From Atherix ibis (lineage: Eukaryota; Arthropoda; Insecta; Diptera; Athericidae): DNA of 64,000 nucleotides. The stretch lies in the NCBI GenBank assembly GCA_958298945.1, contig OY282605.1, forward strand, positions 40,278,811-40,342,810, in the 5' to 3' direction. A model generated the notes under the pieces. That model had not been told where the DNA came from. It worked only from the letters and a program-made list of their open reading frames with translations, and ran no database searches. Both the position numbers and the translations under genes were made by a program. Shown one piece after another: positions 33,271-44,617 of this stretch (its first letter is position 1; each line of letters opens with the position of its first letter).

Positions 33271-34052
33271 ATCTAAAAAACTCAAAACCTTTCTCCCATC
33301 TACATTAGAATTTTTTATAAATTCATATCTCTACCAATGTAATATAAAAAAACCGTTAATTTAGAATCCTCAGCAATATTTATGTTTTTTAGCTGGACTA
33401 CCACAAGGTAGTTTTCTCGGTCCCATTTTCTATAATAAAGAATTTCATATTAAAATTTTTTTTAAACAAATTTTCATTACATTTTTAATTATAATTTTTT
33501 TAATGAAAAAATTTAAAACTATAATTATTGAAAAAATAATATTTTTTAAATGGTGTTGACTACTATTTGCACAGACCATTGATTTAACGTGGCCTCATGG
33601 AAAAATATCTAAGAGCACAATTTTTACGGTCAGCTGATATCAGGATGTCACCAAAGTCTCCTTGTTTCAACTTCTGTATAACAAATCGCACCCACTAAGT
33701 CCATATTGGTTAATTAAGGTAAAAAAAAAATCTGCCATTATCGCTCGCTGCCTCTTACCATTGACAGTTACTATCGCAGTAGCTCCATTTCGAAAACAGA
33801 TAATTCAGTTCAATCAAAATTCAGTAATTTTTTTTTGGATACAAAAGAAGCTCTTTAAACTGTTGTTGTTATAGAATTAAAAATGACCTATACATTCTTT
33901 GCCGAAAGCCTTAAATTCCTGCTTGTTTTATAATACGCAAATGTACGTTCTTAGCACTGCATCTAGAACCCATTTGGACTTATGAATTTGAACTTTAACG
34001 AAACATTACAATTCATATAAATAGCATCCAGTTTTTACAATTCAGGATTTTC
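33271..34052 (+). repeat. Dispersed repeat copy 1 with RT motif LPQGSFLGP
   Basis: About 780 bp that match 41472-42224 in the same orientation, including identical long tracts (TTTCTCCCATCTACATTA; ACTATTTGCACAGACCATTG; TCAGGATGTCACC). The left third encodes LAGLPQGSFLGPIFYN, a jockey-like RT motif. The right part is AT-rich, and in copy 2 contains an antisense SCDLTLL block from the DUF4817-type transposase. The repeat is thus a composite of two dead elements that was copied as one unit. Confidence 0.85.
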
Positions 34053-36745
34053 TGCAAAATTTATAATACTCCTTGCCGATATGGGAGACCTCGACACATA
34101 TTAGAATCTCCTTACCCCTAATTTATTGCTCCAAAATATTGAAAATTAGTTTGCTATAATAAATTTATAATGGCAGATATCAATGAAAATAACAAAAATT
34201 AATTCCGTTGTGAAAAAAAATCTATTCTGTGAGGTTGTTTTTTAAAATGTAAACTCTTACCACCTGCGAGTCCCAGCGTCACTAGATTAGGTCGCCTAAA
34301 AGGTTTTTTTCGCACTAAATAAAGAGTTAATCTTCTATTCTTGAGTATTTTGTACGATGATGAATTTACATATTATGTAATATTTCCATTTACTTTTTAT
34401 TTCATTCAAAATTTGAAAATTTCATAAAAAAACCACAAAATTTATTTGATTGATTATAAAAAAAAAAATACACTTTCAAGCATTTTTCAGGATATACACA
34501 TACAAAACCATCAAATAAAATTTTGTAAATAATCCATAAAACCAAATGGGAGTGTTTATGAGCTCTACTTAAGCCTCCCCCACATTTTCTGGTTATTGTA
34601 TTTTTTTTTTCTCTCAATCGGAGTAAATATACTTTATCAAATAATATTACTTAGAATAAAAAGATTATTAAAAATTATATTTATATTTTTTTTTGGAATT
34701 TTTTTATATTGTATTTTTGGTATATGCTCTGATTAATTTGTAATTTGCTTTATGCTATCTTTTAGGAAATATAAATATTCGATAACCTTTTCCATTTTAA
34801 TAAAAATATATATATTTTTCCATTTGAAGATTTCTTATTACGAGTATATTAACAAATTCAAATTTGGGAATTCTTTGAAATACATCATTTGTAAAAAAAA
34901 AATGCATTCATTTTGATTAGAAATATTATTTAACAAAAAAGGAAGAAATTCTCCGAAATAAATAATTTCAAATACTAAATATAATGTAAATACGTAATAT
35001 TTTTCCTGATAAATCGTTTTATTTAATAATTACGTAAAAAAAATATATTCAGGACGAAAAGAATATATGTAAATAAAAATTGTATGTATAAGGCAATAAT
35101 TTTTGATCCTTAATTTAATGTAAAATGTTATAGAAGAAGACCAATTTTCCCAGTTTTGTTAACAAAAAAAATATATTGTATATAAAAAGTAAAAAGAGAA
35201 ACTATAAACTTAAAATTCATAACAGGTTCACCGTAAAATGATATCTCCTAATAAGAAAAGAATCAATAGTTGAGGTGTTCAGGTCTATTATGAAAATTGA
35301 ATAAAATAAATTAAGGTATCGATAAGATAAAAATATTCAAAAACTGAAAAAAAATTTTATTTTTCTTGAAGCTTTTTCTATTGGATATACTCCTAATAAT
35401 AGTCGTAATAATTTTTAAGTATCTCGATAAGATTATCTTAAATTAAATTGAAATTACAAAGTCATTTTCTTCTGGTTTCTTTAGCATTATCCTTTTTATT
35501 ATTTTCTTCAGCCCACCTTTTCAGTTGAATTTAATTCTAATTTCTTGTATCGATATTTATTTATACCACCATTTACCCTTTTCGATATAAATTTTCTCTC
35601 CTAATGGCAACCAATCCGATTGTAATCTTATACACTGAATAATAAATTTTACAAAACAAAAAAAAAAAAAACAATTTCAATTTAAAAGGACTTTCTTTTA
35701 TTTTTTATTTGACTGTTGTTTTGGGTTAACAGATTGTCATTCTATTTCAATTATGAAAAGTTTATTTTTATTTTTCTTCTCTATAAAGAAAAAGAAGTTT
35801 TTTTTTATAGCTTCATAAATTTCAGGATATTGGATACACAAAGAAAAGCTTCTTTTGCCTTATCAACTTCAAAGTATACCTAACTAAGTCAATCAAACCA
35901 TATTTTTACTCCAAACATTTTTCTTTGAAGAATGTTTGTTTTCGAAATAATCCTTTTGGAATATGTTTTTTTTTATTAAGAAAAAAACTCTCTTAAATTA
36001 TAATTTTACGCTTCTGTTGATTATATTCAAAGAAAACGGAAAAGAAAAATTTTAAAAGCTCACTTTTCCAATAGCGACTTGAGGTTGTATTTTTTGTAAA
36101 GAAAAAAAAAACAAAAAAGAGCGCAAGAAATTTTTTTAAAAAAAATTTTATTTGTTTTATTTTTATTAAAAATTTAAAAATAAATCAAAGAGAATATTTT
36201 TTTGTTTTTATAAAAACTTTTTGCCGTTTTTCAACTGAAATTGTACAAAACAAAAAGTGAAATATCGGATAATCCATTTTCAATTTTGGAAAGTGTGGAA
36301 ATTTTTTTTAAATAATAACTTTTTAAATATCAAACAAATTATTTTATATAGTTAGTTATAAATTTGCCAATTTTAAATAATACAATATCCAAAAAATATA
36401 TTTTGACAAAGTGGTAATTCTGCCGCAGCTACGATTCACGTCTTAAGAAACAAAAGTTTCTTAAGCCATAAGGCTCAGTTTTTTCTCGGTGAATACTACA
36501 TACATAATGCAATATAAAAATTTATTATACTAGTAGCTTAAAATGCCCATAAGAGGCTTATGATAAAACTATTTTTTTTTAATTTCTTTTCATAGTGAAG
36601 AAGGAGAGACCATTATAGTTACTTTTAATTCTGAGCTCTATGGCGTTACGATAATCAACATTTTCTGGACAGAACTTAATAATGTTATGATCTTATGTAA
36701 GTTCGATAGATAGAGTAAAAAGCAACAAAATAAAATGATATACAA
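34053..36745. other. AT-rich intron sequence, no gene seen
   Basis: Extremely A/T-rich, with many poly-A and poly-T tracts. I found no gene. The 36442 hairpin is listed separately. Confidence 0.45.
36442..36465. repeat. Fold-back, 10-bp arms, 4-nt loop
   Basis: CTTAAGAAAC at 36442-36451 and its perfect complement at 36456-36465 flank AAAA. Confidence 0.8.
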
Positions 36746-37291
36746 ATGATCAAGCGTCTACGCAACACTTTATTTATCAATCACATCTGCTCTAATCGAT
36801 GTTCAGACTCCCTGACGAGCAGCGCTCCTATTAATACTGCTCTGGCGTTCTTCTTGAACAACTTTCTCTGGAATACTCCAGAACTCCCTAGAACCTCTTC
36901 TTGTTACGCCGTAATACTGCCCCCTTCTCAAAGATGCACGTCTTGAGCATCATTCGATCCATAATAATGGGCCAGGTGGCCGATGTGTATAGTCTTCGGC
37001 GGTCCTCGCTGATTCCTTTGGATGTGGTGTGCAATTCCATTCGATTTTGTAACAACTCAAATTGTACCCTCCCAACTACCCAGAAATTTCGGCGACATTC
37101 CTTTACAACGCGTAGGCATATTACTTACTCTCTCAAATCCAGCGCATACTCTGGCATATTACTTGATGATAACCCCACATCAAATAACCCCACATGGTGG
37201 AGTTCTACTGGCAGCCGTAGTTTGCAGTTGCTGGTATTACAGAAGTATTCTCTTGTACCACCGTTCTATATGAGAAGAAGGAACAGGGGTA
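36746..37291 (-). pseudogene. Ty3/Gypsy integrase C-terminal part and downstream sequence
   Basis: Minus-strand MSPKFLGSWEGTI*VVTKSN, HIQRNQRGPPKTIHIGHLAH and YYGSNDAQDVHL match the integrase C-terminal block LSPKxxGPWEGPxxVxxRINxVVYRIQ...VVHIDRLAPY of Ty3/Gypsy elements. One internal stop and several substitutions are visible. The stretch left of about 36900 encodes nothing recognisable and may be the 3' end or LTR edge. The rest of the integrase is on the other side of mariner F, from 38389. Confidence 0.8.
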
Positions 37292-37293
37292 TA

Positions 37294-38386
37294 CGAGGTC
37301 TGTTCAAAAAGTATCGCGAATTTTGAATTTCCGCGGGTTACGTATATTCGGTTTTCGATTTTTTGTGGCGTTATGTTGGTACTCATACCGACAAGTTCGC
37401 CGATTTTGAATGTTAAGTTAATTTTTGACAGCTGCTTGGCTTGCACGTATTTTGGCTCGTCCTTGAACCGAAGCAACGTTTATCGGTGGGTGGTATAAAA
37501 TGTTCTCAGAGGGCCGAGAAGATGTGAATGACGGAAAGCGGACGCCCGAGCACGTCAACAACAGACGAAAACATTGATGAAGTGAAGAAAATAGTATTTG
37601 CCAATCGTCGAACCACCGTTAGAAAAGTTTCTGATAACTTAAACATATCGATTGGCTCGTGTCATTCGATTTTTACCAATGATTTAGGCGTGAGACGGGT
37701 TGCCACGAAATTCGTACCAAAATTGCTCAATTTCGACCAAAAACAGCTCCTGCAGAGGATCATAACTGGTGACGAATCATGGGTTTATGGTTATGACGTA
37801 GAAACCAAAGCTCAATCATCCCAATAAAAGCTGCCGTACGATCAAAGACCGAAAAAATCGCGCCAAGTTCGGTCGAATGTGAAGGTTTTGCTTACAGTTT
37901 TCTTCGATTGCAGGGGCGTGGTGTATCATGAGTTCTTACCACAGGGTATAATGGTCAATAAGGAATATTACCTGCAAGTTAAGTTGCGCCAAGCAATCCG
38001 CCAGAAACGCCCCGATTTGTGGACGAACATTATAATACCGCTGGTCACGCATCGTTGCATTATTATTACACTAATAATGCCGCAGCCACCATATTCCCCA
38101 GATCTTGCCCCCTGTGACTTTTTCTTATTCCTAAAACTGAAGAGCCCCATGAAAGAACGATGCTACGGTACGATTGAGGAGATAAAGACGGCATCGAAGG
38201 AGGGGCTGAACAACATCACAAAAAATGATTTTTTGAAGAGCTTCGAGGATTGGAGAAAACGTTGTTACAAGTGTATAATATCTGGTTGGGATAACTTTGA
38301 AGGGGACAAAATAGATATTCATGAATAAATAAATAATTTTTGAAAAAAAAAACACAAAATTCGTGATTCTTTTTGAACAGACTTCG
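37294..38386 (+). mobile_element. Mariner copy F, 1093 bp, inserted in Gypsy integrase
   Basis: It starts CGAGGTCTGTTCAAAAAGTA and ends with its complement (CGAAGTCTGTTCAAAAAGAA). TA lies at 37292-37293 and 38387-38388. Minus-strand Gypsy integrase sequence lies on both sides. It is the same family as copy A at 4756-5600 and serves as the less rearranged reference for it. Confidence 0.95.
37470..38328 (+). pseudogene. Mariner transposase F, stop codon and core deletion
   Basis: WYKMFSEGREDVND precedes a frameshift, then SGRPSTSTTDENIDEVKKIV, the linker after the helix-turn-helix. RIITGDESWVYGYDVETKAQ holds the first catalytic Asp. After it a TAA at 37825 replaces what is a Trp in relatives (QSSQW). 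The frame then reopens with VLLTVFFDCRGVVYHEFLPQ. The second-Asp block HDNAPAHTSLLVREFL is deleted, leaving LVTHRCIIITLIMPQPPYSP. PDLAPCDFFLF (third Asp) and the terminus EGDKIDIHE are present. It is inactive because one catalytic Asp is missing. Confidence 0.9.
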
Positions 38387-38388
38387 TA

Positions 38389-38990
38389 TATTCTACGATT
38401 ACGTTTGATTAAGGATGATATAGGAATGTCGAAGTTTTATAATATATTTCCTTGAATAGTCGATACTCAAAATGTCTGCCTTGATTACTATGGATTGTCA
38501 GGAAAACACCAAATCGGTAAAATACTTGCCTTACTAACCTCTCCACTATTATTATGGTCTCCTGATTCGGTACTGCAAACGCCATACCGAATCAGGAGAC
38601 CATAACAATGTATGTACGTTGAGCGCTATTCTTTCACATAGAGCATCGACATTGTAAAGCTTAATCGCACCCTTGTTTCTTATCAGTGGACGTTTTGCAT
38701 ATGCACCGCCCTTGCACTTGCACCACCAATCAATATAAAAAAAGCCTCTGAAGAATTTTTCAGAAAGTTTCTCTTACTCCAAGATGTCCTGCAAAAATGC
38801 CATTGTGGGACAGCTACAACACATCCACTACTATTGCTTTTGGTACTACAATTTTTACTATCCTGGCATTTATTCGTTTGCCTGATTCATCTGTGCAGTG
38901 TCACTAGCACGACGCGCGCAACTACTAGTCCCCGATTTTCTGTGCCTGGCACCTTCGTATCCGGACAGTTTGATCTATTGTGGTTCAGTT
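38389..38990 (-). pseudogene. Ty3/Gypsy integrase, zinc finger and catalytic core, decayed
   Basis: From 38990 downward on the minus strand: HNGIFAGHLGVRETF (integrase zinc-binding HxxxxAGHLG region), YNVDALCERIALNV (the region before the first catalytic Asp), AVPNQETIIIVERLVRQVFY and FGVFLTIHSNQGRHFEYRLF. The last is the second catalytic block, LHSDQGRNFESRLF in relatives, with Asp changed to Asn. Where DYFxKWPE should precede AVPNQE, the sequence is an inverted copy of the AVPNQET codons (see the fold-back at 38552). The element continues beyond mariner F at 37291. No protease, RT or complete LTR is visible. Confidence 0.8.
38552..38605. repeat. Fold-back, 21-bp arms, 12-nt loop, inside Gypsy integrase
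   Basis: Arms 38552-38572 and 38585-38605 are perfect complements. The arm at 38552-38572 encodes the conserved VPNQET on the minus strand. The other arm lies where DYFxKWPE is expected, so it is the inverted copy. Confidence 0.95.
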
Positions 38991-40615
38991 AAAATCTATA
39001 ATTTCAACAAGCGACAAAATACTATAAATATTTACTATATTGGCCGAATATTTTCCAGGACATGTGAACGCCCATGAATTTGGAGACCAATTGACATCAA
39101 TAAATCTGAAAACTTTGCCCTTACGGAACTTCAAAAAATGTTATATTTACAGTGATGAGTCGCAAATATTTTTTAGAGTAGTAGAAAAACCCTTTTTCCG
39201 AAAATATTCATACAAAATTACCTCAAAAGAATTGAAACTTACGAGCAGATTTGTGTCATTTATTCAAATTATAAAATAATTTTTAAAAAAATGGCAAATT
39301 TTATATAATATTATTAATAAATAGTTAAATGATAACTTAAGCATAAAATATATTTTATTTAACTATATTTTCCAAAGCATAATTTAGATAATCCTTGACA
39401 ATACCAAAAATCAGAAAATTCAACCATTAAAGTTATTTTAACTTAAAAAGGAAGTGTTATTAAAATTATATAAAATTAAATTAAAAAAAAATAGTTTTAA
39501 ATATTTACATGAGAACTAATAAATAAAAGAATATGCTAGGTCAGTCACATCCTTCATTTAAGGAGCCTACTTTAAATGAACAGAAAAAAAATCCGATCCT
39601 CAAGGTCAGACAGTCTTTATTCTTTTGGAAATTTCGATAACTACCGATCTGATGTCCTTACTCTTGGGCAACATATCCTCTATGGCTATCAATAGAATTT
39701 TTTGTAATAATACAATATTAACTCCTTGAAGATGTGGTTTTTGTTGACCTAATTTCACTTTTAAAAATTTTATATGCCTTCAAAAACGTATTATTCCTTC
39801 AGGTATATAAGAAAATTTATAAAATAACTATTTATATTAAATTATTTTAAATTTAAATTTCCGAGTGCAAGTGATAATCTCAAAATTTATATTTTGTGTA
39901 CTTTAATTATATTATTTACTCTTTTTCCCTTTAGTCAAAAAAATTATAAGCTTTTTGTTCATTTATTATTATTACTATTATTATTAAAACTTTTCAATTG
40001 ATATCGTAGCAGATGGTAACGATTGCAGATTATTACGAATATGATACTCGCTTTTATTCCAATGCTATAAAGCCGAGCTTATTCTGCTTTTTTTTAAAAT
40101 AAAACTTTTATGTTTTTTATGTATTTATGTAAATGCTTTTGTAACAATAACTCTAATGCAATAATTACTTTTAAATAACACTCTACCAACTACTATAATC
40201 ACCACAATAATATCCTCTATAACATCCATTATACGTTTCTTTTTTTTTTGTTGGTTAATTTACCAATATCCACCCATATATCCTTATTTTTTTCCTCCTT
40301 TTTCTTTTCCTGCTTGAAAATATATACCGCATTTATGTGATGATTTGGTAGAATTAAATAAAATCCGATTATATCCTGTGCATGCCGTTTAATAAACACT
40401 ATACAAAAAAGACCAATTTCCTCGTAGTGTGTAGTTTTTTTTATCCTCTATCCTTTTATGTGTACTATCAACAAAAAAAATATAAAAATAAAAATAAAAC
40501 AGCAATTATAATTAAACCTATTTGCATGTTTGTATGTGTATCCTTTTTCCCTTGTTTGTAGTATAAAAACATGTTAAATAATGGAAATTAATTAAAATCG
40601 ATTTAATATCAACAG
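38991..40615. other. AT-rich end of the PKC intron, with one transposase scrap
   Basis: Near 39060-39120 the minus strand reads IDVNWSPNSWAFT, a faded DVSWPPRSCDLT block. The small plus-strand frame there (39040-39279) is not a gene. The remainder is A/T-rich, and the last 15 bases before 40616 hold the acceptor (ATATCAACAG). Confidence 0.45.
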
Positions 40616-40744
40616 CATGTGATATGAACGTTCATTCGCGATGCACTGAAAGTGTACCAAATTTATGCGGATGTGACCACACTGAGAGGCGAGGACGTAT
40701 CTTTGTGGCACTATCGGTTAAAGGAAGTGTTCTCACCATTGAAG
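40616..40744 (+). CDS. Conventional protein kinase C, exon with second half of C1B and C2 start
   Basis: A 129-bp exon between AACAG and GTAATT. Read in the phase left by the upstream exon it gives [19 protein letters not shown], then [20 protein letters not shown] and LTIE. This completes the C1B finger ([19 protein letters not shown]) and runs into the first strand of the calcium-binding C2 domain (HTExRGRI is a hallmark of conventional PKCs). The exon ends in phase 1. No C2 exon with the expected MDPNGLSDPY segment was found in the remaining 23 kb, so the next intron is longer than that or the exon escaped me. Confidence 0.92.
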
Positions 40745-41424
40745 GTAATTTTATTAATACAATTAACAATAAATAATACAAATTTAAATTTTATATATTG
40801 TAAAATATATATTTTCATTGTAAACCACTGATTATTTTGGGAAAGAAACTCAGTTTTTTAAGGTGTTTTTTTCTTTTTTAATGAAGGAAAATCCATATTG
40901 CATAGTTAAAAGCTTAAATATTTAATTAATTTTATTTCGAAAACTTTGCCATTATATATGTGTATGATAAATCAATATATAAATTGGGATTTAAAGAAGA
41001 AATTATTATTATTTTTTTAATAATAAGAATAAGAAAGTTTGTATTTAATTAAATAAGGAAAATTTTTCTATGAATTGAGAGTGATCTACTTTCCAAATAG
41101 ATGGCGTTTGTTCATTTTTGAAAGTACTAGAGTTATTTGCATCTATATTTGTATTTTAAAAATAAAGCCTAATTTATCAAAAGTGTTTTACTCTTCATCA
41201 GATTTTGACTTAAAATTTGGGCAAGAGAAAAAGTGGCTCAATGTGAGTGAATCGATGATCTAATCTTATAAGAACTCCTTTAAAGGCTCAAAAAAAGACA
41301 ATAATCATTTTTGCGATCCTAGAAGCAGTAGAAGATGCACTTTGCTTAGATAGTCATTTAGCATTGAAAAAGGATTTGGAAAAATTTGTGCTTCCAGAAC
41401 TCTTTAAGCATTGTATCTCCATTT
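40745..41424. other. AT-rich start of the next PKC intron
   Basis: No gene. The frame at 41075-41263 has no motif. Confidence 0.4.
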
Positions 41425-42224
41425 TTAGATATTCCCCATACTTTTGACCGGCTGTGGCATTGTGGGATACTCTAAAAAACTCAAGAGCTTTCTCCCATCT
41501 ACATTATAATTTTTTTATAAATTCATATCTCTGCTTATGTTATTTAGCTAAAAAGCAGTTAATTTAGAATCCTTTTTTTAGCTGGACTATCACAAGGTAG
41601 TATTCTCGGTCCCATTTTCTATAATAAAGAATTTCATATTAAAATTTTTTAAAAAAAATATATTTTTAATTATAATTTTTTTAATGAAAAAATTTAAAAC
41701 TATAATTATTGAAAAAATAATATTTTTCAAATGGTCTTGACTGCTATTTGCACAGACCATTGATTTAACGTGGCCCTATGGAAAAATATCTAAGAGCGTT
41801 AAATCGCACGATTTTGACGGTAAGCTGATATCAGGATGTCACCCTAGTCTCCTTGTTTCAACTTCTGTATAACAAATCGCACTCACTAAGTCGATATTGG
41901 TTAATTTAGGTAAACAAAAAATCTGCCATTATCGCTCGCTGCCTCTTACTATCGCAGTAGCCCCATTTCGAAAACAGATAATTCAGTTCGATCAAAATTC
42001 AATAATTTTTTTTTGATATAGAAGAAGCTCCTCAAACCGTTGTTGTTATAGAATTAAAAATGACCTTTACATTCTTTGCCGAAAGCCTTACATTCCTGCC
42101 TATTTTACAATATGCAAATGTACGTGCTTAGCACTGCATCTAGAACCCATTTGGACTTATGAATTTGAACTTCAACAAAACATTATAATTCATATAGTGT
42201 CCAGTTTTCACAATTCAAGATTTG
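41425..42224 (+). repeat. Dispersed repeat copy 2 with RT motifs
   Basis: It matches 33271-34052 from about 41472 onward. Just before that, this copy keeps FLDIPHTFDRLWHCGIL, the catalytic FLDxxxAFDRVWH block of a jockey-like RT. That block is absent from copy 1 at the matching place. The LAGL.QGS.LGPI block follows near 41.6 kb. The right part holds minus-strand SCDLTLL near 41.8 kb. The two copies lie in direct orientation on either side of the PKC exon at 40616. Confidence 0.8.
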
Positions 42225-42980
42225 GAAAAATTTGTGCTTGCAGAACTAAGTTTTTTATGCGAAAATTGCTGAAAGGCTCAGCAAAAAAAATGGTACTTGG
42301 TATCAGTGGCTTGGATGTTCCACCATGATAATGCCTATGTCTCGGGGCCATCTTTATTAACGAGTTCTTGTTGGAGAAAAGGATTCCTGTAGCTTTCCTG
42401 TAGTTACCATTGAGATTCTACAAACCGATAAGCTAAAACCTATTCGAGTTGAAGCCTTCCAGCACTCATATGCATAGTGAAAATAACGCCAAGGGAACTA
42501 CTTTGAGTAAAATCAGTCTAATTACTTGAAAGGAATTTGTGACTCCAGAAAAAGTAAAATTTTTATTGAAGTAGTGCTTGACAGATCCAAAATAATGGTT
42601 TTTAATGTCAGACCAGATATTACGGACATTTCGATCCCTCATCATGGAAATGTTCCCTTTCGCAAGACCATCCCTATCACCGAGTATTTATTGGAAAGAG
42701 GGATTTCCGCAGTTCCTCAGGCTCGTATTTATCTTATAATTACTTTTAATGTAGTAACTTATTTATAGACAAGGCCTTGAAAAGCTCAGAAAATGAGTTC
42801 TTTGCTTTAGATCGAACATTGTAGACACTTGGATGTGTGCAGTATCATATGGCCTTCTCCATCAACGAGTTTTTTTTTTAAATTGAATCCTGTGATTCCC
42901 CAGCAACCCCATTTCTTCTTTTCATTATCTGATCTTAGTCCGCGGATCGTCCACCTTAATGTTGCCCCGCCAAATTGTGG
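42225..42980 (+). pseudogene. Mariner transposase scraps, HHDN type, duplicated
   Basis: Two successive pieces carry the same region. Near 42310 WMFHHDNAYVSG is followed in another frame by INEFLLEKRIPVAFL. Near 42630 HHGNVPFRKTIPITEYLLER is followed by GISAVPQARIYL. Both correspond to LHHDNAPAHKTxxxxEFLxEKGIPVVPQPPYSPD. The second has Asp to Gly at the catalytic position. The pieces are about 320 bp apart, in the same strand, and look like a partial tandem duplication or two overlapping insertions. Confidence 0.6.
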
Positions 42981-44615
42981 AACGACACAAGCAGTAAAAC
43001 CAATGGCACAGTCATGAGCAATTGGCTTGCTACCAATGGCCCAAATGAATTGCGGATAATCAGCTCCTCCAAACCTACAAGACCACAGAGCGGGTCAATA
43101 ATAGACCATTTCATAATCTCGGACAATATATTTAATTTTATTGGAGCATGGAGCGTAAAAGTGTTTACCTCAACTTTCCACTCGGACCACTTTCCAATAC
43201 ATCTTAAGCTGAACGTGCATGGTAGTTTGAGTTTTGTGCTGCCTTATCTGCCGCAGGTTATAGACTACAATAGAATAAACTGCACCAAATTTAAACAACA
43301 CTTTGATGAAGAACTAAATACCATTCAAATTTCTGATGCTAAGAATCACACTAACGACGAAATAGATTGTTTAATATATTCTTTCACAGAAAATCAGAAA
43401 ATTTTGGAGAAGAAAACTCAAAAAGATTTTCATTTGAAATCTAAATAAAACAAATGCGGAATATACGTTACTACTTTAAAAAATAAACTGTATTTCAATA
43501 ATAATCAGAAACCAGGTTAAAGTACATATGGATGCTAAATTGAACAAATATTTACGTACTTTAAAGCCAAGTGGAAATGTCTTTCAAAGGATAGACAAAA
43601 TTTCTGGCAGGAAAACGATGAATAAAGTTACAGTTATCGACGAGGATGGTAAACCTTTCTTCGTGAATCCGGAAGCCACTGCAGATGCATTCGCAAAGTT
43701 TTACCAAAAGCTCTGCGAGCAAAGACCACCAAACCCGCAAGGTGAATTCCCTTCCACAGTAATAGGCAGAATTGGGGAGTATATGAAGATCGGCGTGCCG
43801 CAATGTAACTTTAGTGGCAAAAATAGAGCCACTTCTATAAAATTGAATGGCCTATTTCTTAAACTTAAGGACATATACCATTACTTAAAACACTTAAACA
43901 GCAATAAGTCATCGGGTCCAGATGGAATTCCTAACTGTGTGATAAAAAACTTAACTTACAATTCTTAATAACTGTTTGAACAATTTCTACTTCCCAAAAA
44001 CTTGGAAAGAGGCCATTATAGTTAATATTTCAAAAAAAAACATTATAGCAAAAATTTCGGAACACAGACCAATTTCTCTGCTCTCAAATATCGGAAAAAT
44101 TCTGGACAGATTTATCCATGATAGACTGTTATTACAACTAGAAGAGATGAACGCAATTCCATCCAATTAATTCGGATTCCGAAAGGATCACTCTACCCTG
44201 GATGCATTACTGAAATTGCACAGCGATATTACCGGAGGATTAAACATCAAAAGAAGCACGGTTATCTGCAGTCTAGACATCAAAAAAGCATTCGAAACAC
44301 AGTGTGGTGGGATGGACTGCTGTTTAAACTTATAAAACTGAAAATTGATCGAATACTAATTTTTATGTACAGATCGTTTTTGGCTAACAGACTCTTCAGT
44401 ACAAAATTTTACAATAAGATATCGGCCAAAATTTCCACTACAGCGAGGTGTCCCACAGGGATCTATTTCAGGGCCTCTACTATATAGTATATTCATCTCC
44501 GACACTCCTCCACTGCCTGACTGCGGCACTCTTTATTACGCTGACGACACCCTAGCATATGCTACTCACGACAATCCCAGGATTGCGTTAAAATTTAATA
44601 AGGAAGGATTGATAA
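42981..44615 (+). pseudogene. Jockey-like LINE ORF2: endonuclease end and reverse transcriptase
   Basis: GSIIDHFIISDNI and FHSDHFPIHLKLN (about 43100-43210) are the terminal motifs of the endonuclease domain. NSNKSSGPDGIPNCVIKNL, EHRPISLLSNIGKILDRF, FGFRKDHSTLDALLKLH, VICSLDIKKAFE, RGVPQGSISGPLLYSIF (shifted frame) and YYADDTLAYATHD follow in the canonical RT order, so the catalytic Asp residues survive. Breaks: a stop at 43447, a frameshift near 43965, a stop near 44168 and shifts near 44300 and 44440. Mariner G interrupts the frame right after the YADD box. The continuation is at 45897. Confidence 0.88.
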
Positions 44616-44617
44616 TA

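Larger units (their letters stand above)
23087..40615 (+). other. PKC intron, 17.5 kb, phase 1
   Basis: The intron runs from GT at 23087 to AG at 40615 and splits one codon after its first base (G/CA, Ala between the paired cysteines CKAC). It holds a mauritiana-like mariner, another mariner scrap, jockey-like and R1-like LINE pieces, and a Gypsy integrase with an inserted mariner. I found no other exon in it. Confidence 0.85.
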
